Assembly: GCF_963924675.1 (NCBI RefSeq)
Contig: NC_089220.1
Span: 88,601,168-88,665,167, forward strand
Direction: 5' to 3'
DNA length: 64,000 bases
Source of the DNA: Phocoena phocoena
Lineage: Eukaryota; Chordata; Mammalia; Artiodactyla; Phocoenidae
Part shown: positions 11,930-23,576 of the stretch, one piece after another
Numbering within the stretch: position 1 is the stretch's first letter
How the letters are laid out: each line of letters starts with the position of its first letter
Notes under the pieces: generated by a model
Databases searched by the model: none
What the model was told of the DNA's origin: nothing
Seen by the model: the letters and a program-made list of their open reading frames with translations, nothing else
Translations under genes and position numbers: made by a program

Positions 11930-12275
11930 GTTTTTCTTTTTTTAATTTATTTTGGCTGCATTAGGTCTTCATTGCTGTGCCCGGGCTTTCTCTAGTTGTG
12001 GCCAGTGGGGGTTAGCCTTCGTTGTGGTGCGCAGGGTTCTCATTGCAGTGGCTTCTCTTGTTGCGGAGCACAGGCTCTAGGCATGCGGGCTTAAATAGTT
12101 GTGGCACACGGGCTCAGTAGTTCTGGCTGACGGGCTCTAGAGTACAGGCTAAGTAGTTGTGGAGCACAGGTTTAGTTGCTCCATGGCATGTGAGATCTTC
12201 CTGCACCAGGGCTCAAACCCATGTCCCCTGTATTGGCAGGCGAATTCTCAACCATGAAGCCACCAGGGAAGTCCC
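11930..12275 (-). mobile_element. CHR-type SINE, antisense
   Basis: The reverse-complement SINE starts with the poly-T tail, passes 'ttggctgcattaggtcttc', and ends with the complement of the head ('ccaccagggaagtccc'). The target duplication is tggttgtatttcttt at 11,915-11,929 and tggttgcatttcttt at 12,276-12,290, one mismatch in 15. Confidence 0.93.
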
Positions 12276-12318
12276 TGGTTGCATTTCTTTACACTAACAA
12301 TGAAGTATCAGAAAGGGA
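12276..12318 (+). mobile_element. Old LINE-1 ORF2 fragment (host of nest, part 3)
   Basis: A short ORF2 stretch ('acactaacaatgaagtatcag') continuing directly from 11,929. It stops abruptly against mid-transposase DNA of the Tigger element, marking a deletion junction. Confidence 0.75.
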
Positions 12319-13338
12319 ATGTAAACAAGCGTAACCCCAAAGCCTGGATTACACAGGCCACTTTCTAGGGCTGGTTTTGCCACCACTTTATCCCAGATGT
12401 AGAGAAATATTGCTTGGAGAATGACGTCCCAGCAAAACATTCTTTTGCTGCTCGACGATGTTCTGGGCCACCCCCCATTCATGGATGACTTTCATCCCAA
12501 CGTCAAAGTAGTGCATCTGTCACCAAATACTACATTGCTCATCCAACCTATAGACCAGGGAGTTATAGCGACTTTCAAGAAATATTATGTATGTCACACT
12601 TTTTGTCAGGCAGTAAAGGTAAGTGACAAATCAGGAACAACCTAGGGACAATTTTGGAAGGACTATAACATCTACAAGACCTTAAAAAACATTGACTTTT
12701 CATGGTGTGAGTGTATGGTGGTCACCATGAATGGGGTTTGGAAGAACATTTGCCCACAGTTTGTTCATGACTTTTGTGGATTTGAGAAGGTAGATCAGAA
12801 GTGCAAAGAGGTCTTCAGCAATGTAGTGACCCTCAGCGAGAAGCTGGAGCTAGGTCTGCAAGAGGACGATTTCACTGAACTCCTTGCTGTGCAACATGAG
12901 GAGCTTACTAACGAAGACCTGATGGAATTGGAGGCCCAGAGAAAGGATGAAGAGGGGCAGGAGGAAGAAGTAACTGAAGAACTGAAGAGATTCATCACAC
13001 AGAAAATGGCAAGGGGATCTCCTTTATTTGAGGAAGCACTGTTAGATTTTGAGGCACAGGACCCAAACCTAGAAGAGTACCCAAAGGTGGCAGCAGCAGC
13101 CATACAGAATGCAATCCAGGGCTACCTTGTCATCTATGATGAGAAGAAAAGAGCTACTACCCAGACATCAATAGATCATTTTTTCAAGAGGGTAGATAGA
13201 ATTAAATCCAGCAAGGAACCAGAACCTGTGCCATCAATGTCAGGTATGAGTGAAATTGCAGCTTGCCCTCTGTCTCCTACTGCTGATAATCCTTCACCTC
13301 TACCATCTCCCACCTCCTCTCCCTCCTCCAATCAGTAA
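12319..13338 (+). pseudogene. Tigger/pogo-family transposase, C-terminal part, frameshifted
   Basis: The family uses a DDE-superfamily catalytic core on CENPB/Jerky-like folds, and domesticated relatives are the TIGD genes. The first part reads in one frame up to about 12,435, then shifts into the block at 12,421-12,645, which carries 'ILLLLDDVLGHPPFM' (the second catalytic Asp region) and 'NTTLLIQPIDQGVIATFKK'. A TAG ends that frame at 12,643-12,645. After another break, 12,715-13,338 encodes 207 open codons including 'GVWKNICPQF', an acidic stretch and 'TQTSIDHFFKR', ending in a Ser/Pro-rich tail. The HTH DNA-binding half and first catalytic Asp are absent. It is a fossil, not a host TIGD gene. 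Confidence 0.85.
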
Positions 13339-13495
13339 CTCTTCTTGCCTGTTCACTCGATGCCAGCCTGAGTATCTCAGCTGTTGTACTGCACTACTGT
13401 ACTTTTCAAGTTACTGTACTGTAAGAGTAAAAATGTTTTATTTGTTTTTGTATTTTATGTACTGTTTGTGTGAAAAGCATTATAAACCTATTACG

Positions 13496-13620
13496 GTACA
13501 ATACCATATAGCCGACTGTGTAAGTTGGGTACCTAGGCTAACTTTGTTGGACTTACAAACAAATTGGACTTACAAACGCACTCTTGGAACAGAACTTGTT
13601 CATATGTAGGGGACTTACTG
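13496..13620 (+). repeat. Tigger 3' terminal repeat region
   Basis: The 3' end includes 'ttgggtacctaggctaactt' and paired 'ttggacttacaaac' motifs, then the terminal 'ggggacttactg'. This is the recognisable outer end of Tigger1-type elements. No matching inverted copy exists upstream because that end was deleted. Confidence 0.8.
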
Positions 13621-13622
13621 TA

Positions 13623-14684
13623 AAAGCAAAAAAGAAACAGGAACTAATCAAACTTATAAGCTTTTGCACAGCAAAGGAAACCATAATCAAAATGAAAATA
13701 CAACCTATGGACTGGGAGAAAATATTAGCAAATGATGAGACTGACAAGGGCTTAATTTCCAAACTTTACAAACAGCTCATACAACTCAATAACAAAATAA
13801 CAAATAACTCAATGGAAATATGGGTAGAAGACCTAAATAAACACTTCTCCAAAGAAGACATACAGATAGCCAATAGGCACATGAAAAGATGCTCATCATC
13901 ACTAATTATTAGAGAAATGCAAAATCCAAATTACAATGAGGTACCACTTCACACTGATCAGAATGGCCATCATTTAAAAAATCTACAATTAACAAATGCT
14001 GGAGGGGGTATGGAGAAAAGGGAACCCTTCTACACTGTTGGTGGCCATGTAAGTTGGTGCAGCCACTATGGAAAACAGTATGGAGGTTCTTCAAAAAAAC
14101 TATAAAGGGAGTTGCCATATGATCTAGCAATCCCACTTGTGGACATATTTCTAGAAAAAACTATAATTCAAAAAGATACATGCAACCCTATGTTCATAGC
14201 AGCACTATTTATAATAGCCAAGACATGGAAACAACCTAAATGTTCATTGAAAAATGAATGTATAAAGAAGGTGTGTTATACAATAGATATTACTCAGACA
14301 TAAAAAAGAATAATGCCATTTGCAGCAACATGGATGGACCTAGAGATGATGATACTAAGTGAAGTAAGTCAGAAAGAGAAAGACAAATACCATATAATAT
14401 CACTTATATGTGGAATCGAAAACAGGACACAAATGAACATGTCAGCGAAACAGACACAAACACACAGATATAGAGAACAGAGTTGTGGTTGCCAAGGAGA
14501 GAGTGAAGGAAAGATAGGGAGTTTTAGAATAGCAGAATCAAACTATTCTACATAGGATGGACAAACCACAAAGACCTACTGAATAGCAGAGGGAACTATA
14601 TTCAATATCCTGTGATAAACCATATGGAAAAGAATATATATATATATAAAACTGAATCACTTTGCTGCCCAGCAGAAATTAATA
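13623..14684 (+). mobile_element. Old LINE-1 ORF2 3' part and 3' UTR (host of nest, part 4)
   Basis: LINE-1 ORF2 resumes with the 'cttttgcacagcaaaggaaacc' region and runs through the C-terminal domain ('MDLEMMILSEVSQKEKDKY' at about 14,335-14,390) and into the 3' UTR. Roughly 0.9 kb of ORF2 expected between 12,318 and 13,623 is missing, so a deletion removed L1 and Tigger sequence together. Confidence 0.87.
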
Positions 14685-14694
14685 CAACAATGTA

Positions 14695-15489
14695 TAAAGG
14701 CTGGAGAGGGTGTGGAGAAAAGGGAACCCTCCTGCACTGTTGGGGGAATGTAAACTGATACAGCCACTATGGAGAACAGTATGGAGGTTCCATAAAAACT
14801 AAAAATAGAACTACCATATGACCCAGCAATCCCACTACTGGGCATATACCCGGAGAAAACCATAATTCAAAAAGAGGCATATACCACAATGTTCACTGTA
14901 GCACTATTTACAATAGCCAGGACACAGAAGCAATGTAAATGTCCATCAACAGATGAATATATAAAGAAGATGTGGCACATATATACAATGGAGTATTATT
15001 CAGCCATAAAAAGGAACAAAATTGAGTTGTTTGTAGTGAGGTGGTTGGACGTAGAGTCTGGCATACGGAGTGAGGTAAGTCAGAAAGAGAAAAACAAATA
15101 CCGTATGCTAACACATATATATGGAATCTAGAAAAATGGTACTGATGAACCTAGTGATAGGGCAGGAATAAAGACACAGATGTAGAGAACGGATTTAAGG
15201 ACACAGAGGGGAAGGGGAGACAGGGACATAGTGAGAGAGTAGCACTGACATATATACACTACCAAATGTAAAATAGCTAGTGGTAAGTTGCCGCATAGCA
15301 CAGGGAGATCAGCTCGGTGCTTTATGTCCCCCACAGGGGTGGGATAGGGGGTGTGGGAGGGAGGCTCAAGAAGGGGGGATATGAGGAATATATGTATACA
15401 TATAGCTGATTCACTTTGTTGTAAAGCAGAACCTAATACAATGTTATAAAGCAATTATACTCCAATAAACATGTATTTAAAAAAACCCA
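14695..15489 (+). mobile_element. Younger 5'-truncated LINE-1 inserted in the old LINE-1
   Basis: It begins with the late ORF2 segment 'ggctggagagggtgtgg', covers the ORF2 end ('MEYYSAIKRNKIELF') and a 3' UTR very like 9,624-9,995, and ends in A-rich sequence. The target duplication is caacaatgta (14,685-14,694) and caacattgta (15,490-15,499). The 5' truncation is typical of L1 retrotransposition. Confidence 0.87.
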
Positions 15490-15530
15490 CAACATTGTAA
15501 ATCAACTACACTTGAAAATATTTCTTAAGG
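15490..15530 (+). mobile_element. Tail of the old host LINE-1
   Basis: 'aacattgtaaatcaactacac' is the usual final motif of an L1 3' UTR and completes the element interrupted at 14,684. Confidence 0.75.
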
Positions 15531-18500
15531 GCGAAAAATTTTTTGAATGTAAGTTTTATTGTGTGTGTGTACCACAGGTTCAATATATATGAATTACGTC
15601 AAATTGATTACTTTGTTTTTCAAAAGAAAGAATTTTTGATATTTCACATCAGCTTCATAATATAAAGGCAGAAAAACTATATTATTTTTTTCTAAAGCTC
15701 AGAAATAGCCATTTTGCTCATTCAGTATACTATAAACCACTAACTTTATTAAAAAGGGATTCGTGACCTCTCCCTTCCAAAGAAATATTTCTCCACTCAC
15801 GCAAGTTTAATAGAATGTTCCGCCATGAACTGACTTCCCACCTTAGAGACATGAGATTTGCATCCTGAAATCCCTTTCTTGCAAAAATGTCCAATTAGCA
15901 TTCTAGCATTACAGAAAAGAAATGCTTTTTTCCAGATCTCAAATTCCATACAACTTTACTCAAGACATCATGTATTTTTTTCACACACACACACACATAC
16001 TGTATTTTATTTTTACAAGAGATAAATAAACTGACACCAAGCATTGTAAATGGATGACCACAACAAAAGCAACAATGACTGCAATTACCAAACATGAAAC
16101 ACACTCATACTATGTCATAATATTGACATTCAGTCCAGGAATCCTCCACTGTAACAGCTCCTTTACTTTGCAGTGAAAGACATCATGTATTTTTAAATTA
16201 TCAACACTCACCTGAGGTCTTTAAAGATCAACAGAAACACAGTTTTGTGTTCTCTTTCATTTATTCTGGTTCTAAGTAGTCATTTTTAAACGAAAATATT
16301 TAAGTATGTTAATGTCACCTTATAACATCATATTTCAAATGACTACAGTCTCTCCAAAGATGAAATATGAGGAACTATTGAAATATTAGGCTCTCCGAAG
16401 TTTTACTCTCTGAATCTGTATTACCCTTCTGCTGAACTCCACACTGTTCATTATTCTCTGAGAATATTCTTTTTCTTGTATGGCCGTCTCACATGCTCTT
16501 TCATTTCATGAAGTATTTCCTACAATTTTATGCCTAGTTTATTTCTGAGAAAATGCATTATTTCAGATTGATATTTATAGACACAAAGACTTCTCTATAA
16601 TTCTGAGAGTTTCAAGAACTCCTTCTTTTTTTGTTTAATACCTAGATTCTGAAGCTCTCCACAAAGCATTACTAAAATTGCACTTACATAAGTATCTACA
16701 TATTAATCACACATTAATGCATTTACAATTATATTATGATTTAGTGCTAATTTTGAAGCATAAACGTAGCTGTCTTATTTACCACCCTCTTGGAAATCAC
16801 TTTAATATTTGCACTTAGGACTTGAAAGAGAATGGATAAATAAAAACCTGAAGAATATGCAAATACAATTTATATATTTCTCATAAAATTAGGTGATTAT
16901 CTAACCTTTAACCAGAAAAAAGAAGAGCCCAGATACTCTTCAGGCATGATACTCGAGAATGTAGGGTCTTCCAGCAGGAAAACAGGCAGTAATCCATGTG
17001 GCAGAGTTTACCTGTGACCAGCTGGGGTAAGTGACCTATGCGTTCCTTACATGCAACATATCAGGAGTGGAAAAAGGGAATTTGTCAGTTGTGGCAATAA
17101 GTATAATGAAGTTTTGTAGCAGGTCATGCTCATATATTCAACACAGGTACAATCAAAATTTTGCTCAATTCTGGTAAATCTAAGTCTGCATCTGTTACCT
17201 TGTCTTTAATGAGGAAATGTCAGAACTGACTTACAAAAAACAAAGTGTTTTGTTTGTTTGTTTTAATTACAGTCACGGTGAGTAAGACATAGCTCAGAAC
17301 AGCTAATGTGACTTAGTGATTCTCTCATCAGGAAATACAGTTTCTACTTCCTTATTTATTCTCCACATCCTGTAGTAAGTAAAGTTTCAATGAAAGATAA
17401 ATCTACAGGGCAAAAAGAAAATTACATGTGTTGATAAGATCATTCTGACAGGTTTTACCACGTATGTCAGTGTTTCTGGGGATGGACACAAGCCAGAGCT
17501 CCCTACTCTGACATTTTCACTGATGTCATTCCCTTTGATCCTCAATTTGAAAGTGGATAAAAATGTTTTCTATGTTTTCTTCTTTAAGAAATTAAATAAA
17601 GAATGCTGTCTAGACATGATCCTCTGATAATGTTCAGTCAGTGGTCATCAACAGAGGAAAAGCACGCAATCTGATCCCCACAGAAGGATGACATTCAGTC
17701 AGGTAAGAAAATTCTCCCTGAAATCAGAGATTCATCTTTAACATGCAATCAGAGGCTTTCACAGGTCCTTCCTCACTCTGCACTCAGCCCTATTATATGG
17801 GATTGGCTCTGAGAATCTCACCTCAGAGGACTGACAAACATGTCATAGTACACTGATCTGGTACCAGATCCTGCCTCTCTTAATGATCTCCTGCAGGGAC
17901 ATTGGAATATTCTAGGATACTTCCTGGAGCCCTCTACTCTATACAGGTACACCTCCAAGTAGAAACAGAAGCTTTGATTCTCACTGGGAGAAGCTTTGAT
18001 TCTCACTGGTCCAACCAACCTCTCTAGAAATATGATGTTCTAATCTCCCCTGATTAGAACATTTCAAGGTCTCTCCCTGTGCTAATTTAGTAAAGCTAAA
18101 AGAGAAACAAGAAAGAGCAAACTATGCAGGGAGCAATATATAAGATTCCTTTACTTAATGTATTTATCTGATATACCCAAATATTGATATATATAGATTC
18201 ATTTCATAATGGTCAAGAAAAGAGGAGGAGGAACCTCCATGCCAACAGTATATATAAAATGGAATCAATATTGCATAAGCTCCTGCTTAAGCTTGGCTAT
18301 GAGGTACTAACTCTTCTCCTAAAGAAGCAGTAACTCTCCATCATTTGAAGCACACTGAGGACTCAGACAGCTGGACACTGAGGGTGTAGTCTCCTCACTC
18401 TAATTCTGTACCTGCATCACAGAGCAATGAAATATTCCCAAAGAATTATTAAGGATGAGGTGGGGAGCCGAAATAAGAAAGATGAATCCATAGTCTGCCC

Positions 18501-19139
18501 TACCATCTATTCTGCTGGATATTACCACCATCTTGGCCCAATATGACCTTCCCACTTTTCTCTGGGCCTCCCTACTTTCCACCTCCATCCTCTCATTATA
18601 TCTTACCTACACTTGGAAACGACTCTAGTTTTTCCACTTATCTTTATCTACAAGTAATCCAAAGAGCAACTGTGTATATAACTCCTTAGAAACCTCAGGT
18701 CTGACTCAGTAATACATGACCTTCGAAGTCCAAAGTTTTTCCTAATTCCCTTTATTATTTTTTTTCTAATTTCCATGTACTTAAACTCTCAGGACCTCCA
18801 CTGTTCTCAGGTTCGTCTTCCCTGCAAAATCTGTCAACCTAGACATAGACTTCAGTACCACCCTCTAATTATCTCCTAGGGAATCCAGTTTTTAAAAAAG
18901 CCTCAACAAACGTTATGGACTTTATTAAAGACTCTTTAAGATAACCCATGGGAGATAGCAGTACACCCATAGATATCTATTTAATACACCCTCAGAGTAT
19001 TTATTTTTTCTTTTTTATAAAGTCTCTTCTGTCCAATGAAGACTCTCAGCTCTTCTTCTTCAGCATATGCAGTGTCTCACCCTTCTGATTACTCTCTGCT
19101 CTATCCCAGGTCCACTCCCTTTCCTGATATTACATTCTT
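15531..19139. other. About 3.6 kb without recognisable gene or repeat
   Basis: AT-rich DNA with only short open frames (69 codons or fewer) and no recognisable domain. Short GT-rich runs occur near 15,560. A 22-bp direct duplication lies at 17,967-18,010 and is reported separately. Diverged repeats or non-coding exons cannot be excluded by eye. Confidence 0.4.
17967..18010. repeat. 22-bp tandem duplication
   Basis: Two adjacent copies of agaagctttgattctcactggg differ only at their last base (g or t). The near identity suggests a recent local duplication. Confidence 0.9.
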
Positions 19140-20515
19140 TCCCAATTTTGTATGTTGGTAAAATCAAATAACATAAAATATAACATGTTAGTTATTATAA
19201 AGTGCACCGTTCAGTGATATTAAATACATCCATATTATTGGGAAATCAACATCACCATTTATCTTTCTAATTGTTTTCTACGTTTTAAAACTGTAACTCT
19301 ATATCCTTTAAACATAACTTTCCTTTTTGTTCCATAACCACCTGAAAAGCATCATTACCCTCCCAATTTCTATGTTTTTGACTACACTAAGTACCCCATA
19401 TAATTGAAATAAGTAGTTGTATTGTTATGACTCACTAAAAGTCACAAAAATGGCATTTTTGGTAGATAAATTTCCTCAAGATTCATCCATGTTGTAGCAT
19501 ATTCCTAGATCTCTTCCTTCTTAACACTGAATAATATTGTATTATATGGGTATACCACACTTTGCTTATCCCGGAACTAGTGGATGAACACTTAGGTTGC
19601 TTTCATATTTTAGCTACTGTGATTATTACTGCTCTAAACACTGGAGTACAAATATTTCTTTAAGACCCTGATTTCAATTCCTTTGGGCATACCTCATAGT
19701 AAAATTCCTGGATCATGTAGTAATTCTATTTTTCAATATCTGAAAACTTGCCATACTCTTTTGCAAAGCAGCTGTATCATTCCACATTCCCACTGACATA
19801 GCACAATGCTTCCAACTCCCTCACATCCTCACCAATACTTGTTTTCTGCTTGTGTATGTGTCTGTGTGCTTGTGTGTGTATGCATGCACACGAATATATA
19901 AACATGCATTTAGTGATATGGAGCATCTATTCAAGTGCTTAGTCATTTGTACATCTTTTTGAAGAACCATCTATTCAAGTCTTTTATCCATTTTTGAATC
20001 AGGGTGTTTGCTTTTTGTTGAGTTGTAGGAGTTCTCTGTATATTCTGAATAGAAATCTCTTGTCAGATAGATGGCTTTCAAATATTTTCTCCCATCTTGT
20101 GGGTTGCCATTTTATTCTGTTTACATTTCTTTGATACATATTTTTTTTTAATTACGTACTGCAAATTGTTTATTTTTTTGTCAGCTGTACTTTTGTTGTT
20201 CCTTCGTTTCATATTGACGAACACACTGCCAAATCCAATGTCATGAAGCTCTGGTCATGTGTCTTCATCTAAGACTTTTTATTTTATTAGGTCTTATATT
20301 TAGTTTCTTGATACGTTTTCATTAATTTTTGCGTATGATGTTAGGTAAGGGTCCATCTTCCTTCTTTTGCATGTTGACAACAAGACTTCTCAGCACCATT
20401 TGTTGAAAATACTATACTTTCTACTTTGAAAAATCTTGGCAACTTGTCAAAAAACATTTGGCCATATATCAGGGTTTATTTCTGGGTGTCGTATTCTGTT
20501 CTATTGGTCTTGAAT
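19140..20515 (-). mobile_element. Old LINE-1, antisense
   Basis: The minus strand carries the 3' UTR (19,140-19,400), the 'ccatgttgtagcatattcctag' region complementary to the ORF2 end, and ORF2 C-terminal homology up to 'ttctgttctattggtct' near 20,500. Heavy divergence and no open frame suggest a mammal-wide L1M-class copy. Confidence 0.75.
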
Positions 20516-20859
20516 AAGGGAGAAAATAGTATAACCTATCCAGGTTGATGAAGAACAGAAAGAAAGACCAGGACTGAGAATTAGGAGGGCAATATAGAAC
20601 AGCAGGGCGTAAAAGACAGTGTGAGAGAAGATCTTGTATTTCCGAGTTCATGGAAATATGATCATGCTAAAACCACTAAACGCCTGACTTTGAACAACAT
20701 GGTAAATGTGCTAGCAAGAAACATAACACTTACCCATCTCTGGGAAATACAGTATGGACATAAAGATAAACTACACACAAATATATTAAAAAGGGAAGGG
20801 ATTTCATGGTGTGAGAATATTGTGGGATTTGAAATACAATTTACTTCTGTTCTACCATT
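20516..20859. other. No recognisable gene or repeat
   Basis: Overlapping open frames on both strands (114 codons at 20,621-20,965 plus; 112 codons at 20,662-21,000 minus) have no recognisable domain and do not show coding bias that I can see. Confidence 0.35.
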
Positions 20860-21055
20860 GTGTCTAAAATTTATCAAAGTGCATATACAAGCAATTCCAA
20901 TTCTGGTAATGTGCTTGACAGGCTTATATACGAACTTCAGCAGAGCAGTAAATGTACATTCATAGTAGGACTGTTCCCTAAACCAAACAACAAAACACAA
21001 AAACTGGAAACACTAGAGTTCACTTCGTCAACACACATACAGATGCAATATGATG
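20860..21055 (+). mobile_element. Possible very old LINE fragment
   Basis: Phrases such as 'agcaattccaattctgg', 'ttcatagtaggactgttcc' and 'aaaaactggaaacac' appear in the order found in the LINE-1 ORF2 C-terminal region. The match is weak and could be coincidental in part. Confidence 0.4.
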
Positions 21056-21769
21056 GTTAACAGTCCAAAACCAGAAGGTGAGCATGGGTGCAAGAGGTCA
21101 ATCCCCAGGCTGGGGTGGGGAGCAGAGTTTGAGGGTAACACCCGTAGAAAAGGCTTTTGTCCTATCCTAGATTTCTGAGGTATGGAAATTCACAGGTCCC
21201 TACCTACATTTCAAAATGAATGAATGCACTATTCAATTTTTTAAAACAGGCGAAGTAAACATGAGTGATAATAAGTTTCAAACTGTCGCTAATCAAATAA
21301 GATACTAAGAAAAATTAAATAATATGATTTAAGAATGAAGTGGAGAGATTGTCCAAGATGGTAGCATTCAAAGACCCAGAGCTTGATGCCTCTCATGGGC
21401 ACACCAAAGTCCCAACTGTTTACAGAACAGCAATTGATGAAAAAGACCAGGACCTACCATAAAAGATGTTTTACAGCTAAAGACATAAGGAAGGCACCAT
21501 GACAAGACAGGAAGGAAGGGGAAAATCTCAATATAGTCAAGACCCATACCACCAGGTGGGTGGCCCACAAATGAGAAAATAATTAAAATTTCAGAGGTGC
21601 TCCCAGGTAGCAAGGGGTATGAACCCAACATCAGGCTCCCAAACCCAGGGATCCTGTGCTGGAAAGAAGAGTTCCTAGAAAGTTGGGCTTTGAAGACCAG
21701 TAGTGCTTATTTTCCAGAGTTCCAGAGGGTTGTGGGAAATAGAGATTCCACTCTTAAAAAATGCTCACA

Positions 21770-21980
21770 GGGCTTCCCTGGTGGCACAGTGGTTGAGAGT
21801 CTGCCTGCCGATGCAGGGGATGCGGGTTCGTGCCCCGGTCTGGGAAGATCCCACATGCCACGGAGCGGCTGTGCCCGTGAGCCAAGGACGCTGAGCCTGT
21901 GCGTCTGGAGCCTGGTGCTCCACAACGGGAGAGGCCACAACAGTGAGAGGCCCGCGTACTGCAAAAAAAAAAAAAAGGAA
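21770..21980 (+). mobile_element. Short-form CHR SINE (toothed-whale type), first of a pair
   Basis: A roughly 205-bp copy with 'ggcttccctggtggcacag', the box B-like 'gggttcgtgccccgg', and an ending of 'gagaggcccgcgtactgc' plus poly-A. It is flanked by atgctcaca at 21,761-21,769 and 21,985-21,993. Confidence 0.93.
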
Positions 21981-21993
21981 AAAGATGCTCACA

Positions 21994-22266
21994 GGGCTTC
22001 CCTGGTGGCGCAATGCAGGGGACATGGGTTCGAGCCCTGGTCTGGGAAGATCCCACATGCCGCGGAGCAACTAGGCCCGTGAGCCACAACTACTGAGCCT
22101 GCGTGTCTGGAGCCTGTGCTCCGCAACTAGAGAGGCTGCGATAGTGAGAGGCCCACGCACCGCGATGAAGAGTGGCCCCCGCTCGCCACAACTAGAGAAA
22201 GCCCTCACACAGAAACGAAGACCCAACACAGCCAAAAATAAATTAATTAATTAATTTAAAAAAAAA
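21994..22266 (+). mobile_element. CHR SINE, second of a pair, with internal deletion
   Basis: The head is short: 'ggcttccctggtggcgcaat' jumps straight to 'gcaggggacatgggttcgag', lacking about 25 bases. The long-form body follows, with an A-rich tail. The 3' flank repeats gatgctcaca (22,267-22,276), matching 21,984-21,993. Confidence 0.92.
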
Positions 22267-23576
22267 GATGCTCACAAAATCCCACATGACCCGAGAATCA
22301 GAACAGAAGCAGTCATGTGAAAGGATCCTGGGTCACACCTACCTCCTGATGTTGGAGAATCTCCCAGAGAGGCAAGGGGCAACTACAGCACAGCCTCAGG
22401 GACATAGACACTGGCAGCAGCCGTTTGGGGGAGTTCCTTCTACCTCGTGGCCACTGGTACCAGCAAGCATAATTTCAGAATCCTCCCTCTATCTTTTTAG
22501 CCTCAGGACCTAGCCCTACCCATTTCCACCACTATAGACACAAGTACTAGGATGGTGCAGGCCAAGCAACTAACTGAGCAGGGGCATAGCCCCATCCACC
22601 AGCAAACAGGCTGTCTTCAGACCCTCTCAATGCACAGCTGCCCCTGGACATGGGCCCAGCCACCAAAAGCCCCAGAACCAGCCTCCACACCTCAGTAGAC
22701 AGGCACCAGCCCCAGAGTCCCTGGCCCCTCTGACAAGTGAGCCTGCTCTGGCCTTGGAGTCAGCCTCACGGTCAGCAGGTGATTACTGCACAGGGACTGG
22801 ATGGAGCATGGACCTACCCAACAGCAAACCTGCTCTAGCAGTGGGATCAGCCTCATACACCAACAGGCACGCACCATCTCCAGGAATACCACAGCCCAGC
22901 AGCGCGTGTGACCAGAACACTCACTTGCAGGACAGAAGCAGCCATGGACTCAGCTGGGTCCTGACCGTGCCCATCAGAATGCCAACACAAGATTAGGGAT
23001 ACCGCACACCCTGCAGATAGCTGTGTCAGGGACAGTGATCCAACACCAACTCTGCGACTCCTGGGCCCTGCAGCCAGAGCTCAGTACTTCCTCGCAGTAG
23101 CCATCATAGCCCCAGGACCAGTGACTGGGCATTAGCCCTGATATCACCTGGACTGCAATTCAACCCATAAGTGATCCAGCACTAGATTTGGTGTGCCCCA
23201 GAGATGTGCAGCCAGCTGCCTTATGATTTAGCCTCACCAAGCAGCACAGACAGCCTCCATACTAGGCAGAGTCTGGCAAACATGCACTCTGGGGGCAGCC
23301 AAGCCTACCAGATTACCCACAGTAGTCAGCCCACCACAACAGAAGAGCCCAAGCAGCCCACACAGGGGGTACACCTAGAACATATAGTTCTAGGGACCAG
23401 GGGACAGTGGGCTGCTGGGACACATAGGACCTCTCCTACAAAAGGCCACCTCTCCAAGGTCAGCAAATGTAACGAGCCTACTACATACATAGCAATAGAA
23501 ACAGCAAGTTAAGAAAAATGAGGTAACACAGAAACACGATCCAAATGAAGGAACAAGAATAAGAACTCAGAAGAAG

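Larger units (their letters stand above)
12319..13620 (+). mobile_element. Tigger1-like DNA transposon, 5'-truncated
   Basis: This is the 3' half of a pogo/Tigger-class element. It retains the C-terminal transposase region, a short 3' UTR and the 3' terminal inverted repeat ending 'catatgtaggggacttactg' at 13,620. The following TA (13,621-13,622) is the expected target dinucleotide. The 5' terminal repeat and N-terminal DNA-binding half are missing. Confidence 0.88.
21334..23510 (+). promoter_or_regulatory. LINE-1 5' UTR (second leader type), interrupted by SINEs
   Basis: It is GC-richer than its surroundings and contains repeated 'agcccc...cagcctcacac' style segments describable as imperfect C/A/G-rich modules, as expected for older L1 leaders. 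Two SINEs occupy 21,770-22,266. The wording differs completely from the leaders at 4,311 and 52,150, so the window holds several L1 promoter types. Confidence 0.6.

Noticed and set aside
12715..13338. Possible domesticated TIGD-type gene
   Set aside because: The transposase is frameshifted, lacks its DNA-binding half, and sits in a transposon with its terminal repeat and TA target, so it is a fossil copy.
20621..21000. Overlapping 112-114 codon frames on both strands
   Set aside because: No domain or coding bias, and the right part looks like an old LINE fragment.
21597..22082. 161-codon frame as a gene
   Set aside because: It runs from the LINE-1 leader through two SINEs, so the translation is repeat-derived.
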